A DNA stretch of 64,000 nt. Origin: Pseudobutyrivibrio sp. ACV-2. Lineage in GTDB: Bacteria; Bacillota; Clostridia; Lachnospirales; Lachnospiraceae. Position 1 is the stretch's first letter. Each line of letters begins with the position of its first letter. The stretch covers positions 1-64,000 of the forward strand of contig NZ_FNQZ01000010.1 of NCBI RefSeq assembly GCF_900107545.1, given 5' to 3'. The notes under the pieces were generated by a model that was given only the letters and a program-made list of their open reading frames with translations, was not told the origin of the DNA and ran no database searches. A program made the position numbers and the translations under genes. Below, one piece after another: positions 26,897 to 35,072 of the stretch.

Positions 26897-26914
26897 TGTT
26901 AGCCTCATCTAACA
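26897..26914. promoter_or_regulatory. candidate DtxR-family (IdeR/MntR-like) operator of the feo operon
   Basis: TGTTAG-N6-CTAACA is a perfect inverted repeat of 6-base arms, close to the TTAG..CTAA pattern of DtxR-family iron or manganese repressors. It lies upstream of the first feoA gene, next to a TATACAAAT stretch that may be the -10. The regulator gene is not in this window. Confidence 0.55.
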
Positions 26915-26983
26915 GCCGTAGTAAATATAGCATTTTTATAGGATGGTTTCAAGTGACTAACTAAAGTTTTTATTAAAAAATCA

Positions 26984-27013
26984 CAAAAAAAAAGCAGCGT
27001 ATGAACGCTGCTT
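26984..27013 (-). terminator. terminator after carbamate kinase
   Basis: AAGCAGCGT / ACGCTGCTT perfect 9-bp stem with a 4-nt loop and nine T on the minus strand, beginning 9 bases after the arcC stop. Confidence 0.93.
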
Positions 27014-27021
27014 AAAAAATA

Positions 27022-27954
27022 TTATTTACCTATCATAGTACCGGTCTGGCCACCTACGGCATTTCCGGCATCAGATAATTTTGTGATTAAAACCTTGCGT
27101 ATTGCAGAATCACCAATGTAGTCGATAGCTGCCTGAATCTTTGGTGCCATATCTGTTGCGCCAAACTCGCCAGCTTCAAGCATCTTTTTGGCATCTGATA
27201 CTGAAATGTAATCAAGTGGCTCTTCGTCAGGTGTACCGAAGTTCTTGCATACCTTTGTTACTGATGTAAGGATGACAAGCATATCAGCGTCAACCTCTGC
27301 TGCAAGAAGACCTGCTGCTATATCCTTTTCAACTACAGCAGATGCACCCTTTAATTTGTTATCCTGAGTGAGAACAGGAATACCGCCACCGCCACATGCG
27401 ATAACTACCTGATCAGCCTCGCAAAGAGCTTTAACTGCATCTATTTCAACAATCTCCATTGGCTTTGGAGCTGCAACGATTCTGCGATAGCCGCCTTCTA
27501 CCTCAACTGTATGATTGCCCTTTGCTTCCTCAGCCTCAGCATCTTCTGCTGTCATTACACGACCGATGATTTTGGTTGGCTTATAAAAGGCCTCATCGTA
27601 AGGGTCTACTGTAACCTGTGTAAGGATAGTAGATACTGGCTTGTAAATGCCTCGGCCTACAAGCTCTGAGCGAATAGCCTGCTGCAAGTCATATCCAATA
27701 TATCCCTGGCTCATTGCGGAGCAAACTGACATAGGAGTAGGTGTGTAATCTGGATGATTCTGATAGAACTCTGATAAAGCTGTGTGAATCATGCCTACCT
27801 GAGGACCATTACTGTGAGTGATAACCACCTGATAATCCTGCTGTATAAACTCTGCCACAGCAACAGCTGTGCGCTTTGTAGCGTCCCATTGTTCCTGCAC
27901 TGTTGTGCCAAGTGCGTCGTGTCCAAGTGCGATAACTATTCTTTTTTTGCCCAT
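27022..27954 (-). CDS. arcC: carbamate kinase
   Basis: 310 residues, full length for ArcC, which makes ATP from carbamoyl phosphate and ADP. Amino-acid-kinase fold: IVIALGHDALG, THSNGPQVGMI, VIACGGGGIPV, GASAVVEKDIAAGLLAAEVDADMLVILT and the basic EFGATDMAPKIQAAIDYI end. The normally conserved start has GHDALG where GGNAL is usual, which is a variation of the nucleotide-adjacent loop. No arcA, argF-like or purine-degradation gene adjoins it, so its carbamoyl phosphate source is unknown. GGGAGG precedes its ATG. Confidence 0.93.
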   Translation of the reverse strand: MGKKRIVIALGHDALGTTVQEQWDATKRTAVAVAEFIQQDYQVVITHSNGPQVGMIHTALSEFYQNHPDYTPTPMSVCSAMSQGYIGYDLQQAIRSELVGRGIYKPVSTILTQVTVDPYDEAFYKPTKIIGRVMTAEDAEAEEAKGNHTVEVEGGYRRIVAAPKPMEIVEIDAVKALCEADQVVIACGGGGIPVLTQDNKLKGASAVVEKDIAAGLLAAEVDADMLVILTSVTKVCKNFGTPDEEPLDYISVSDAKKMLEAGEFGATDMAPKIQAAIDYIGDSAIRKVLITKLSDAGNAVGGQTGTMIGK

Positions 27955-28033
27955 ACGATGCCTCCCTTATTAGCATTCACATTTAAGATAGAATTATTCT
28001 ACCATAATGAAACTGTCCATGATAGCACTTTAA

Positions 28034-28483
28034 TTAGTAATTCCTGCCATGGGCGCGGCCCTTATTATTAACAATTGCAAGAATAACTAATATCCCTAAA
28101 CATACACCTGCAAAGTCAATCCACATATCGCTAACCTGGCCTGAGCGTCCTTCGACAAATAGCTGAATTGTTTCATCCACAAATGAAACTGCCAGACCTG
28201 CAAAGGCGGGATGGAAAAATCTATTGACAAATCCACGAACATAAAGAATTGCATTTCCTGTCAGAAGAGCACCCAAAACTGTATATTCTGTAAAATGAGC
28301 AGCCTTTCTGATAATGAACATTCCGTCTTCAGCATTTTTTAAGGCCGGAATGAACTTTGAGAAAAATTCCAAAAAAACTCCACTTTCTCCATCGGATACT
28401 ACTGCCGGTTGGAGGCTGTGTCCCCATATGAAGCAAAGCCAAGCTACGATGAGAATACCTAAGATGATTTTTTTCTTGTTCAT
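28034..28483 (-). CDS. VanZ-like membrane protein
   Basis: 149 residues, about four hydrophobic segments (5-20, 60-85, 95-115 and 125-145) with the VanZ signature: WGHSLQPAVVS, a conserved RKAAHFTEYTVLGALL and FVDETIQLFVEGRSGQVSDMWIDFAGVCLG. VanZ relatives can raise glycopeptide tolerance in some species, but most chromosomal copies have no known function. It follows HtrA, with HtrA's terminator between them. GGAAGG lies before the ATG. Confidence 0.9.
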   Translation of the reverse strand: MNKKKIILGILIVAWLCFIWGHSLQPAVVSDGESGVFLEFFSKFIPALKNAEDGMFIIRKAAHFTEYTVLGALLTGNAILYVRGFVNRFFHPAFAGLAVSFVDETIQLFVEGRSGQVSDMWIDFAGVCLGILVILAIVNNKGRAHGRNY

Positions 28484-28527
28484 TTTAATAACACCTTCCC
28501 AAAATAAATCAGATGCTATTGTAACAC

Positions 28528-28557
28528 AAAAATACCCCTAGGATAAACCTAGGGGTA
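28528..28557 (-). terminator. terminator after htrA
   Basis: TACCCCTAGG / CCTAGGGGTA perfect stem with a 5-nt loop, TTTTT on the minus strand, 29 bases after the htrA stop. T-rich text on the other side allows termination from the plus strand as well. Confidence 0.92.
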
Positions 28558-28585
28558 AAAATATCAGATAGAAAATCCACCTATT

Positions 28586-29950
28586 TTATTGAACTTTTTC
28601 GATACGACGTGTAAGAGTTACTTTAAGTGTTTCCTCTTCGTAGTTTTTGTCGTGACGGGCTACAGTGATATCTACTGTGGTACCTGCTTTGATGTACTGC
28701 ATGATGTTATTCAATGTGTTTACTGATGTGACTTTACGTCCATTAAAGGAAGTAATAACATCTTCTACCTCGATACCAGCTGCTTCTGCGCCTGAGCCTT
28801 CAACTACCTGGGCTACATAAACACCAACTGGGATGTTGTACTGCTCTGACATAGATGCTGTGATGTCCTTGCCTGCGATGCCGATGTATGAAGCATCAAG
28901 CTCAGATACAACATCATTATCAATCATCTGCTGAATTATGTTCCAAGCGTATGAGATAGGGATAGCATAGCCCATACCCTCTACCTCCTCATTGGAAAGT
29001 TTTGCTGAAACAATACCGATCACTTCACCCTTGGCATTTAAAAGTGCTCCGCCTGAGTTACCAGGGTTGACTGCTGCATTTGTCTGAAGAAGTGAATTGG
29101 TAACTGTATTTCCGTCATCATCCTGAATAGAGACCTCGCGGTCCTTTGCTGAGATGATACCGTTTGTTACTGATGTACCATATCCCATGGCATTACCGAT
29201 AACGATAGCAGCCTCGCCTACTACTGTAGAATCTGAATCGCCTAAGGTAGCAACCTTGATTTCTGATAGTGTGTCTTCCTTAATGTCCTTGACTGCTACA
29301 GCTACTACTGCCAAATCACATGATGAATCAGTGCCTTTAATTGTACCTTCTACTGCCTCGCCATCGTTGAATGTGATAGTAAGAGTCTCAGCGCCACTAA
29401 CAACGTGGTTGTTGGATGCAATGTAGATATACTCATCATCCTGTGAAACTATGATACCTGAACCTGCTGATGTGCTCTGCTGCTGCATTGTTCCAAAGAA
29501 GGTCTGGTATTCTCTGATTCCTACATTTGTAACTTGAACTATTGCCGGAAGAACATTTTCTGCTATCTCAGATACGTCTGTTGTGATCTGTGTGCTGGCT
29601 GTTGTGCCGGTCGCTGTCTTAGTGGAATTAATCTCACTATTTGATGAGGATTTAGTCTGTTCCTCTGTGACAGTTTTTTCTGTTGCCGTATTATTTGTGA
29701 TTAATTTGTTTGATACTACAACTACTGACTGGAAGGCAAGACCTGCAACAAGTCCAAAAACAAGTGCTATGGCTGCTGCATTGCCCAGTTTCTTGCCAAG
29801 AGAGCTTTTCTTTTTATTGCGGGCTCTGTTACCATCATCGTAAGGTGTCCATTGATAATAGGACTCGCCCTGATTTATTTCATCTCTTTTGTATGAGTAT
29901 GTAGTTTGTTCTTTTGAATCGTTATTGTCATTGTTAAAAAAATCGCTCAT
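28586..29950 (-). CDS. htrA: HtrA-type membrane-anchored serine protease
   Basis: 454 residues: a charged cytoplasmic N-terminus (1-57), one membrane helix (about 58-79), a Ser/Thr-rich linker (85-125), a trypsin-like domain with His182 (SNNHVV), Asp212 (SCDLAVV) and Ser299 (NPGNSGGAL), and one PDZ domain (about 345-445). HtrA proteases degrade or refold misfolded exported proteins at the cell surface. The GNSGGA loop and catalytic triad are intact. GGAGG lies ten bases before the ATG. Confidence 0.95.
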   Translation of the reverse strand: MSDFFNNDNNDSKEQTTYSYKRDEINQGESYYQWTPYDDGNRARNKKKSSLGKKLGNAAAIALVFGLVAGLAFQSVVVVSNKLITNNTATEKTVTEEQTKSSSNSEINSTKTATGTTASTQITTDVSEIAENVLPAIVQVTNVGIREYQTFFGTMQQQSTSAGSGIIVSQDDEYIYIASNNHVVSGAETLTITFNDGEAVEGTIKGTDSSCDLAVVAVAVKDIKEDTLSEIKVATLGDSDSTVVGEAAIVIGNAMGYGTSVTNGIISAKDREVSIQDDDGNTVTNSLLQTNAAVNPGNSGGALLNAKGEVIGIVSAKLSNEEVEGMGYAIPISYAWNIIQQMIDNDVVSELDASYIGIAGKDITASMSEQYNIPVGVYVAQVVEGSGAEAAGIEVEDVITSFNGRKVTSVNTLNNIMQYIKAGTTVDITVARHDKNYEEETLKVTLTRRIEKVQ

Positions 29951-30007
29951 AAACTCGCCTCCATTTCTTGATTACATTCAGTAGTGTAAAACCCTAATGT
30001 GATGACT

Positions 30008-30053
30008 AAGTGAAAGGTACTTGATTTCCATGAGAAAACAAGTACCTTTTTGA
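30008..30053 (-). terminator. hairpin after glmS
   Basis: AAAGGTACTTG / CAAGTACCTTT perfect 11-bp stem with a 15-nt loop, starting 12 bases after the glmS stop. The T-run that follows on the minus strand is poor (TTTCACTT), so termination efficiency is uncertain; the htrA promoter should lie just beyond. Confidence 0.6.
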
Positions 30054-30060
30054 AAATCTT

Positions 30061-31893
30061 TTATTCTACTGTAACGGATTTAGCTAAGTTTCTTGGATGA
30101 TCTACATCATAGCCTTTTCCGACTGATACATAGTAACCAAAAAGCTGGAGTGGGATGATAGCAAGTGAGTTAGTGAAGTATTTGTTAGTCTTTGGAATGT
30201 ACATAACGTAATCTGCTATATCCTCAATATCCTCATGACCTACTGTTGTAACAGCAAGAATGAATGCTCCACGTGTCTTGCATTCAACTACATTAGAAAC
30301 GGTCTTTGCATAGATGTTTTCCTGTGTAGCAACTGCAGCTACAAGTGTACCATCCTCAATAAGGGAAATAGTACCATGCTTAAGCTCTCCAGCTGCGTAT
30401 GCTTCTGAGTGAATGTAAGAGATTTCCTTAAGCTTAAGGGATCCTTCAAGTGCGATAGCGTAATCGATGCCACGTCCGATGAAGAATACATCCTTTGCAG
30501 CAACAAATCGATTAGCGAATTTCTGGATGCGCTCTTTGTTGCCAAGAAGCATTTCAATCTGCTCTGGAAGCATCTTAAGGTCAGTGATAAGTTCTTTCTG
30601 TTCCTCTGCTGTAAGAAGTCCTCGTACATCTGCAAACTTCATAGCAAGAAGGTAAAGGGCGATAAGCTGTGCTGAATACGCCTTTGTTGTAGCAACTGAA
30701 ATCTCAGGGCCTGCCCATGTGTACATAACCTTTTCTGATTCGCGGGCGATAGATGAACCTACTACGTTTACGATAGCAAGAGTCATGTTGCCCATAGCGC
30801 GAGCCATTCGAACAGCTTCCTTAGTGTCAGCTGTTTCACCAGACTGGCTGATAGCAATAACAAGCTCGTTGTCCTGAAGGATAGGATTGCGATATCTAAA
30901 CTCTGAGGCGATATCCACCTCTACAGGGATACGAGCCATCTCCTCGAAAACGTATTTAGCTGTAACGCCAGTGTGATAAGCAGAACCGCAGGCGACGATG
31001 CGGATGCGGGAGATTGTTTTAATCTCTTCATCTGTCATGCCAAGCTCTTCTATTTCTACTTTGTTATTTTTGATACGTGGATTAAGAGTATCACGAACAG
31101 TCTTTGGCTCCTCGTGGATTTCCTTAATCATGAAGTGATCATAACCACCCTTTTCTGCTGCATCAACATCCCAATCGATTGTCTTTGACTTTTTCTCGAT
31201 TGGCTGACCATCTACGTCGTAGAATTCAATAGCTTCACATGTAAGCTTTGCGATTTCCTCGTTTTCGATGAAGTAAACTTCGCGAGTGTACTTAAGAACT
31301 GCTGGTACATCAGATGCGATGAGATTTCCATCCTTGCCCTTTCCAACAATAAGTGGGCTGTCCTTACGAACTGAATAAATCTCATCTGGATAATCAGCAA
31401 AGATGATACCAAGAGCATATGCGCCCTCTACACGGTGCATAACCTTTGTAACACAGGTAAGTGGGTCATTGCCCTGATTGTAATAATAATCAAGAAGGTG
31501 AGCTACAACCTCTGTGTCTGTCTCTGACTTGAATGAATAGCCACGTCCAATAAGCTTTTCCTTAAGCTTTGCGTAGTTTTCAATAATACCATTGTGAACT
31601 ACAGCAATAGTTTCTGACTCATTGAGATGTGGATGAGCATTTGCTTCGCTAGGCTCACCGTGTGTAGCCCAACGTGTATGACCGATACCGATTGTACCCT
31701 GCATGCTCTCTCCATCGTGAGTCTTTTCTGAAAGAAGGCGAAGTCGTCCCTTTGCCTTTTCAAATTCTATCTTCTGTCCATCATAAACAGCCATACCTGC
31801 TGAATCGTATCCGCGGTATTCAAGCTTGCTAAGTCCATCAAGCAAGATTGGAGCTGCTTGTGATTTACCTACATATCCAACTATTCCACACAT
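30061..31893 (-). CDS. glmS: glutamine-fructose-6-phosphate aminotransferase (isomerising)
   Basis: 610 residues. Makes glucosamine-6-phosphate from fructose-6-phosphate and glutamine, the entry to amino-sugar and wall precursors. MCGIVGYVGK gives the Cys2 nucleophile of the class II amidotransferase domain; then GHTRWATHGEPSE, and two SIS domains starting near residue 285 (IRIVACGSAYHTG and IFFIGRG-type) with the C-terminal NLAKSVTVE. No glmS ribozyme fits in the short upstream gap, so control is by other means. Confidence 0.97.
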   Translation of the reverse strand: MCGIVGYVGKSQAAPILLDGLSKLEYRGYDSAGMAVYDGQKIEFEKAKGRLRLLSEKTHDGESMQGTIGIGHTRWATHGEPSEANAHPHLNESETIAVVHNGIIENYAKLKEKLIGRGYSFKSETDTEVVAHLLDYYYNQGNDPLTCVTKVMHRVEGAYALGIIFADYPDEIYSVRKDSPLIVGKGKDGNLIASDVPAVLKYTREVYFIENEEIAKLTCEAIEFYDVDGQPIEKKSKTIDWDVDAAEKGGYDHFMIKEIHEEPKTVRDTLNPRIKNNKVEIEELGMTDEEIKTISRIRIVACGSAYHTGVTAKYVFEEMARIPVEVDIASEFRYRNPILQDNELVIAISQSGETADTKEAVRMARAMGNMTLAIVNVVGSSIARESEKVMYTWAGPEISVATTKAYSAQLIALYLLAMKFADVRGLLTAEEQKELITDLKMLPEQIEMLLGNKERIQKFANRFVAAKDVFFIGRGIDYAIALEGSLKLKEISYIHSEAYAAGELKHGTISLIEDGTLVAAVATQENIYAKTVSNVVECKTRGAFILAVTTVGHEDIEDIADYVMYIPKTNKYFTNSLAIIPLQLFGYYVSVGKGYDVDHPRNLAKSVTVE

Positions 31894-31984
31894 AAAAATG
31901 TTCCTTTCTTGTGCCGTTTCTTATAACAAAATACTGTGAAATTTGCTACAGATGCCTAATTTTACCACTAAACAATTAAAATGT

Positions 31985-32018
31985 AAAACTAGAGCTCTTA
32001 TCCGAAGATAAGAGCTCT
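31985..32018 (-). terminator. terminator after the LCP gene
   Basis: AGAGCTCTTATC / GATAAGAGCTCT perfect 12-bp stem closed by a TTCG tetraloop, followed by AGTTTT on the minus strand, 15 bases after the LCP stop. Confidence 0.93.
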
Positions 32019-32033
32019 GAATATTTTATGAAA

Positions 32034-33530
32034 TTACTGAGCCTGTTGAGTGATTTCCGCACTGGATTCGCTGTAACCAGTTTCAGATTTGATGTGGTCG
32101 CTGATAACATCAACCATATCGTCTGTAGGGTCGTAATCCTGTTGATCAAATAGGAAGCTATGAAGCTGAACTACATTTGATGTAAGTGTACATGGTACTA
32201 CGACGCTACCTGTCTTTTTGCTGACTGTAGTAGTCTTAAGTGCAAATGGGAAGCCTGAAGACTCTGCCATGTTGTAATCACCTACAGATGCTGCCATGGA
32301 GATGCACTGTGAAAGTGAAAGGCTGGTAGAAATCTTAGGGAATACATCATCAGCAATTTTGTTGAGCTGTGATACATTTGCGCTCTTTGCTTTTTCAACA
32401 ATAAGCTTTACAACCTTACGCTGATTATCTGCACGACCATAGTCGTTATTAACTGCATATCTGTTTCGACAGTAGCCAACTACCTGGGCACCGTTTAGGT
32501 GATATGTGCCTGGCTTGTCGAAATAGCAATCGCTCATCTTCCATCCATCTTTTTCATCTGGATAGTAGTTGAGGACGTTTTCTACCTCTGCGATATAGCC
32601 TGCCAAAGCGTTCTGACCAGTCTCTGGGTTGTTAGTGTCGATCATCTTTTGAGTGATGTCTAGGTCAAGTCCACCAAGGTCATCTACGATTTTAGCAAGC
32701 GCGTAGAAGTCAACTGATACATAGCCATCAATCTTTAAGTCAAGGTTAGTATTGAGCATCTCAAGTGCTTTTTCAACACCACCGTGGTTGTATGCGTAGT
32801 TACATTTACGATAAAGGTCCTTGTCAACTCGGAGATATGTATCACGCTGAACTGATACCATCTTGACATCCTTGGTGTCGTTGTTGATAGAAACAAGGAT
32901 GATAGCGTCAGAGTTACCACTGTCAAGATTTCCATTGGAACGGTTATCAACACCGAATAAAGCAAGTGTGGTGTAGTTGCTAAGGACTTCTGTTGTGCCC
33001 TCATCAAGATTATTGACTTCGATTTCGTCCATCTGGATGTTGTCCCAGTTAACCTTGCCGAATTTGCTCCAGAGGAAGAATACCAAGGCAAGTATGATTA
33101 CGATTACTATCTCAACCACAAGTATGGTGCGGCGTGCCTGCTTTTTCTTTTGAGCCTTGCTGCTTCGTCTAGGCCCTGATGATGGGCGGCGGTGCTGTGA
33201 AGACGACCTAGAGCTTGAAGGGCGCTGGCCTGATGGTCTGGAGCCCGATGGTCTTGAGCTGCCGGATCTGGATCCTGAAGGTCTTGAACCTGCTGGTCTT
33301 GAGGTTGAACGTCTTCTAGGTGGTTCATCTGAAGAACGTCTCCTAGGTGCGTAGTCCTCCTCGTCGTCGTAATAGCGGCCTCTCGGCATGTCATCTAAAT
33401 CGTAGAACTCAACGTTTAACTCTGAGCCTCTGCTATTATAGTTTCGGCTATTGCTATGGCCACTGCGTGTATTACGACCACTTCCAGTGCCACGAGTACC
33501 GCGGCTACCGCGATTTCTATATTCATCCAT
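32034..33530 (-). CDS. LytR-CpsA-Psr (LCP) family cell-wall glycopolymer ligase
   Basis: 498 residues. Residues 1-130 are disordered and very rich in Arg, Ser, Gly and Pro (repeats of SRPSG and RRSS), followed by one membrane helix (about 135-157) and the extracytoplasmic LCP domain from about 190: FGVDNRSNGNLDSGNSDAIILVSI, MVSVQRDTYLRV, a DQRKVV-type RADNQRKVVKL segment with the Arg residues that bind the polyprenyl phosphate. LCP enzymes attach teichoic acids or capsules to peptidoglycan. It is immediately beside the polysaccharide cluster and probably serves its product. Confidence 0.93.
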   Translation of the reverse strand: MDEYRNRGSRGTRGTGSGRNTRSGHSNSRNYNSRGSELNVEFYDLDDMPRGRYYDDEEDYAPRRRSSDEPPRRRSTSRPAGSRPSGSRSGSSRPSGSRPSGQRPSSSRSSSQHRRPSSGPRRSSKAQKKKQARRTILVVEIVIVIILALVFFLWSKFGKVNWDNIQMDEIEVNNLDEGTTEVLSNYTTLALFGVDNRSNGNLDSGNSDAIILVSINNDTKDVKMVSVQRDTYLRVDKDLYRKCNYAYNHGGVEKALEMLNTNLDLKIDGYVSVDFYALAKIVDDLGGLDLDITQKMIDTNNPETGQNALAGYIAEVENVLNYYPDEKDGWKMSDCYFDKPGTYHLNGAQVVGYCRNRYAVNNDYGRADNQRKVVKLIVEKAKSANVSQLNKIADDVFPKISTSLSLSQCISMAASVGDYNMAESSGFPFALKTTTVSKKTGSVVVPCTLTSNVVQLHSFLFDQQDYDPTDDMVDVISDHIKSETGYSESSAEITQQAQ

Positions 33531-33556
33531 TATTAATATTACTCCATTCTCAAAGT

Positions 33557-33586
33557 AAAATTATTGCCTTAAAGGTTTTAGGCAAT
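33557..33586 (-). terminator. weak terminator after the sugar-transferase/GT pair
   Basis: ATTGCCT / AGGCAAT 7-bp stem with a 10-nt loop, followed by AATTTTA on the minus strand, about 90 bases after the 464-residue glycosyltransferase gene and upstream of the LCP start. Confidence 0.5.
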
Positions 33587-33677
33587 AGCTAGTGATTAGT
33601 CTACTCTAAGGGTTCTATAATTGTCAAGAAATCGTAAAAATTTCTTCATATATTTTTTACAATTTCATGACTGAAAA

Positions 33678-35072
33678 TCAACTATCACTTTCCGTTCCTG
33701 GCAGGATATAGTTTTCATTTCCCATAGGAAGATTTCTATTATAAAAACCATCACCTTTTTTTATTATTGCACCATGTTTTTCCAAGAGAGTATTGTTAGC
33801 TGATACTTGCTCTTCTTCATTTTCTGCATTTGCTGTTGGTCCATTTCTATCTATAGCTATACATTGAGGCAGCACAACTGTGCGATAACCTCTTTTTCTG
33901 GCTCGAATGCAAAAGTCAAACATGGCGTCATTACCAGATAGTCTTGTATCAAATCCGTGAAGTATCCTATAAACCTTTGCATCAATCATGCAGCATCCTG
34001 CGTCAACAAAAGCCACATCTCTTGGCATACTTCCAAGCCCCTCATAGGTATCTCTGAAAATTCTCTGACCATGAAATGCCGGGTAGGTGTTACCATTTTC
34101 ATCAAAAATATATCCTGCGTTATCATAGGTGAAGCCACGTCCTAAAAAGCGTACACCAACTACCGCAACATCAGGCTGACTTAGGACAGCATACATTTTC
34201 TTTGCATTGTTTCTGGTGAAAAGTCGCACCTTTTCATCTCTCAAGAACATGTAGTCACCACCGAAGCGTCGGAAAGAACTTTCATCATAATCAATGTGCC
34301 ATTTTTTCAGAGACTGATCCACTCGTCCCTCGCAAATTACACCTGATTGTCTCAGGTAATGAATTGCAAGCGCGAGATGTTCCTTACATGAAAAATTGGC
34401 TGCTGCGCGCTGCTCCTTATTCATAGGTTTATCTATCACACGCTTATGATATAAAAGTGATGGAATATGATAGATTTTTTCCTTTTTAAACGCCGCGCGC
34501 AGAATATATTCATAAATGTATGCATTCTGAGCTTTTTCCTGAAATGTTCCAAGTCTTTTGTATAAAGATTTGCTAATGCAAATAAAATCTCCTATGTAGT
34601 TTGTCTGTAGGAACAATTCTTTATTAAAGTCAGGTTTAAAGTGAGGATTACGCCTATCAAGACCAATAAGCTCATCGTGGTCTGAATAAATAATGCAAGA
34701 TGCTTCTTCACTATCCCCATTTTCTTCTTGAATTTCCGTCAGCTTATCATTCAGCGCACTAAGGGTACTGAAGCTTAGACGATCATGCTGTCCTACATAT
34801 ACCAGCTGATTTCCTTCTGCAAAATGGGCGCCGATATTGTAGGCGTAGGCTGCTCCCTGTTTCTTTTTTAACCTGCGATAGTGAACCTTATCCACAATAT
34901 CAGGGAAAAATTCTTTTATTACCACCTGGATATCATTGGTTGGATTGTTGTCTAAAATATATAACTCAAAGTCGCGATATTCCTGCTCGTCAATGGACTC
35001 AAGCATATCCTTGAACTGATCCATGTCAGTGTCAATAGCCCAGACAATCAGGGTAAAATAAGCCTGTCCCAT
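33678..35072 (-). CDS. glycosyltransferase family 2-like, 464 residues
   Basis: GT-A type enzyme. Opening segment YFTLIVWAIDTDMDQFKDMLESIDEQEYRDFELYILDNNPTND, then a ribonucleotide-binding SDHDELIGLDRR with metal DxD-like DHDE (about 148-151). The middle has a second acceptor-like segment near 340 (VDAGCCMIDAKVYRI). It is longer than single-domain GT2 enzymes, with a C-terminal extension. Its ATG abuts the stop of the sugar-transferase gene (TAAATG), so the two are coupled: the initiating transferase and an early extending enzyme. The sugar transferred cannot be told. Confidence 0.85.
   Translation of the reverse strand: MGQAYFTLIVWAIDTDMDQFKDMLESIDEQEYRDFELYILDNNPTNDIQVVIKEFFPDIVDKVHYRRLKKKQGAAYAYNIGAHFAEGNQLVYVGQHDRLSFSTLSALNDKLTEIQEENGDSEEASCIIYSDHDELIGLDRRNPHFKPDFNKELFLQTNYIGDFICISKSLYKRLGTFQEKAQNAYIYEYILRAAFKKEKIYHIPSLLYHKRVIDKPMNKEQRAAANFSCKEHLALAIHYLRQSGVICEGRVDQSLKKWHIDYDESSFRRFGGDYMFLRDEKVRLFTRNNAKKMYAVLSQPDVAVVGVRFLGRGFTYDNAGYIFDENGNTYPAFHGQRIFRDTYEGLGSMPRDVAFVDAGCCMIDAKVYRILHGFDTRLSGNDAMFDFCIRARKRGYRTVVLPQCIAIDRNGPTANAENEEEQVSANNTLLEKHGAIIKKGDGFYNRNLPMGNENYILPGTESDS

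Noticed and set aside
30008-30053. Hairpin as a plus-strand terminator
   Set aside because: No plus-strand gene lies upstream; it is kept only as a weak minus-strand terminator of glmS.
31894-31990. Possible glmS ribozyme upstream of glmS
   Set aside because: The gap to the terminator of the previous segment is too short for the ribozyme and its conserved core text is not seen.
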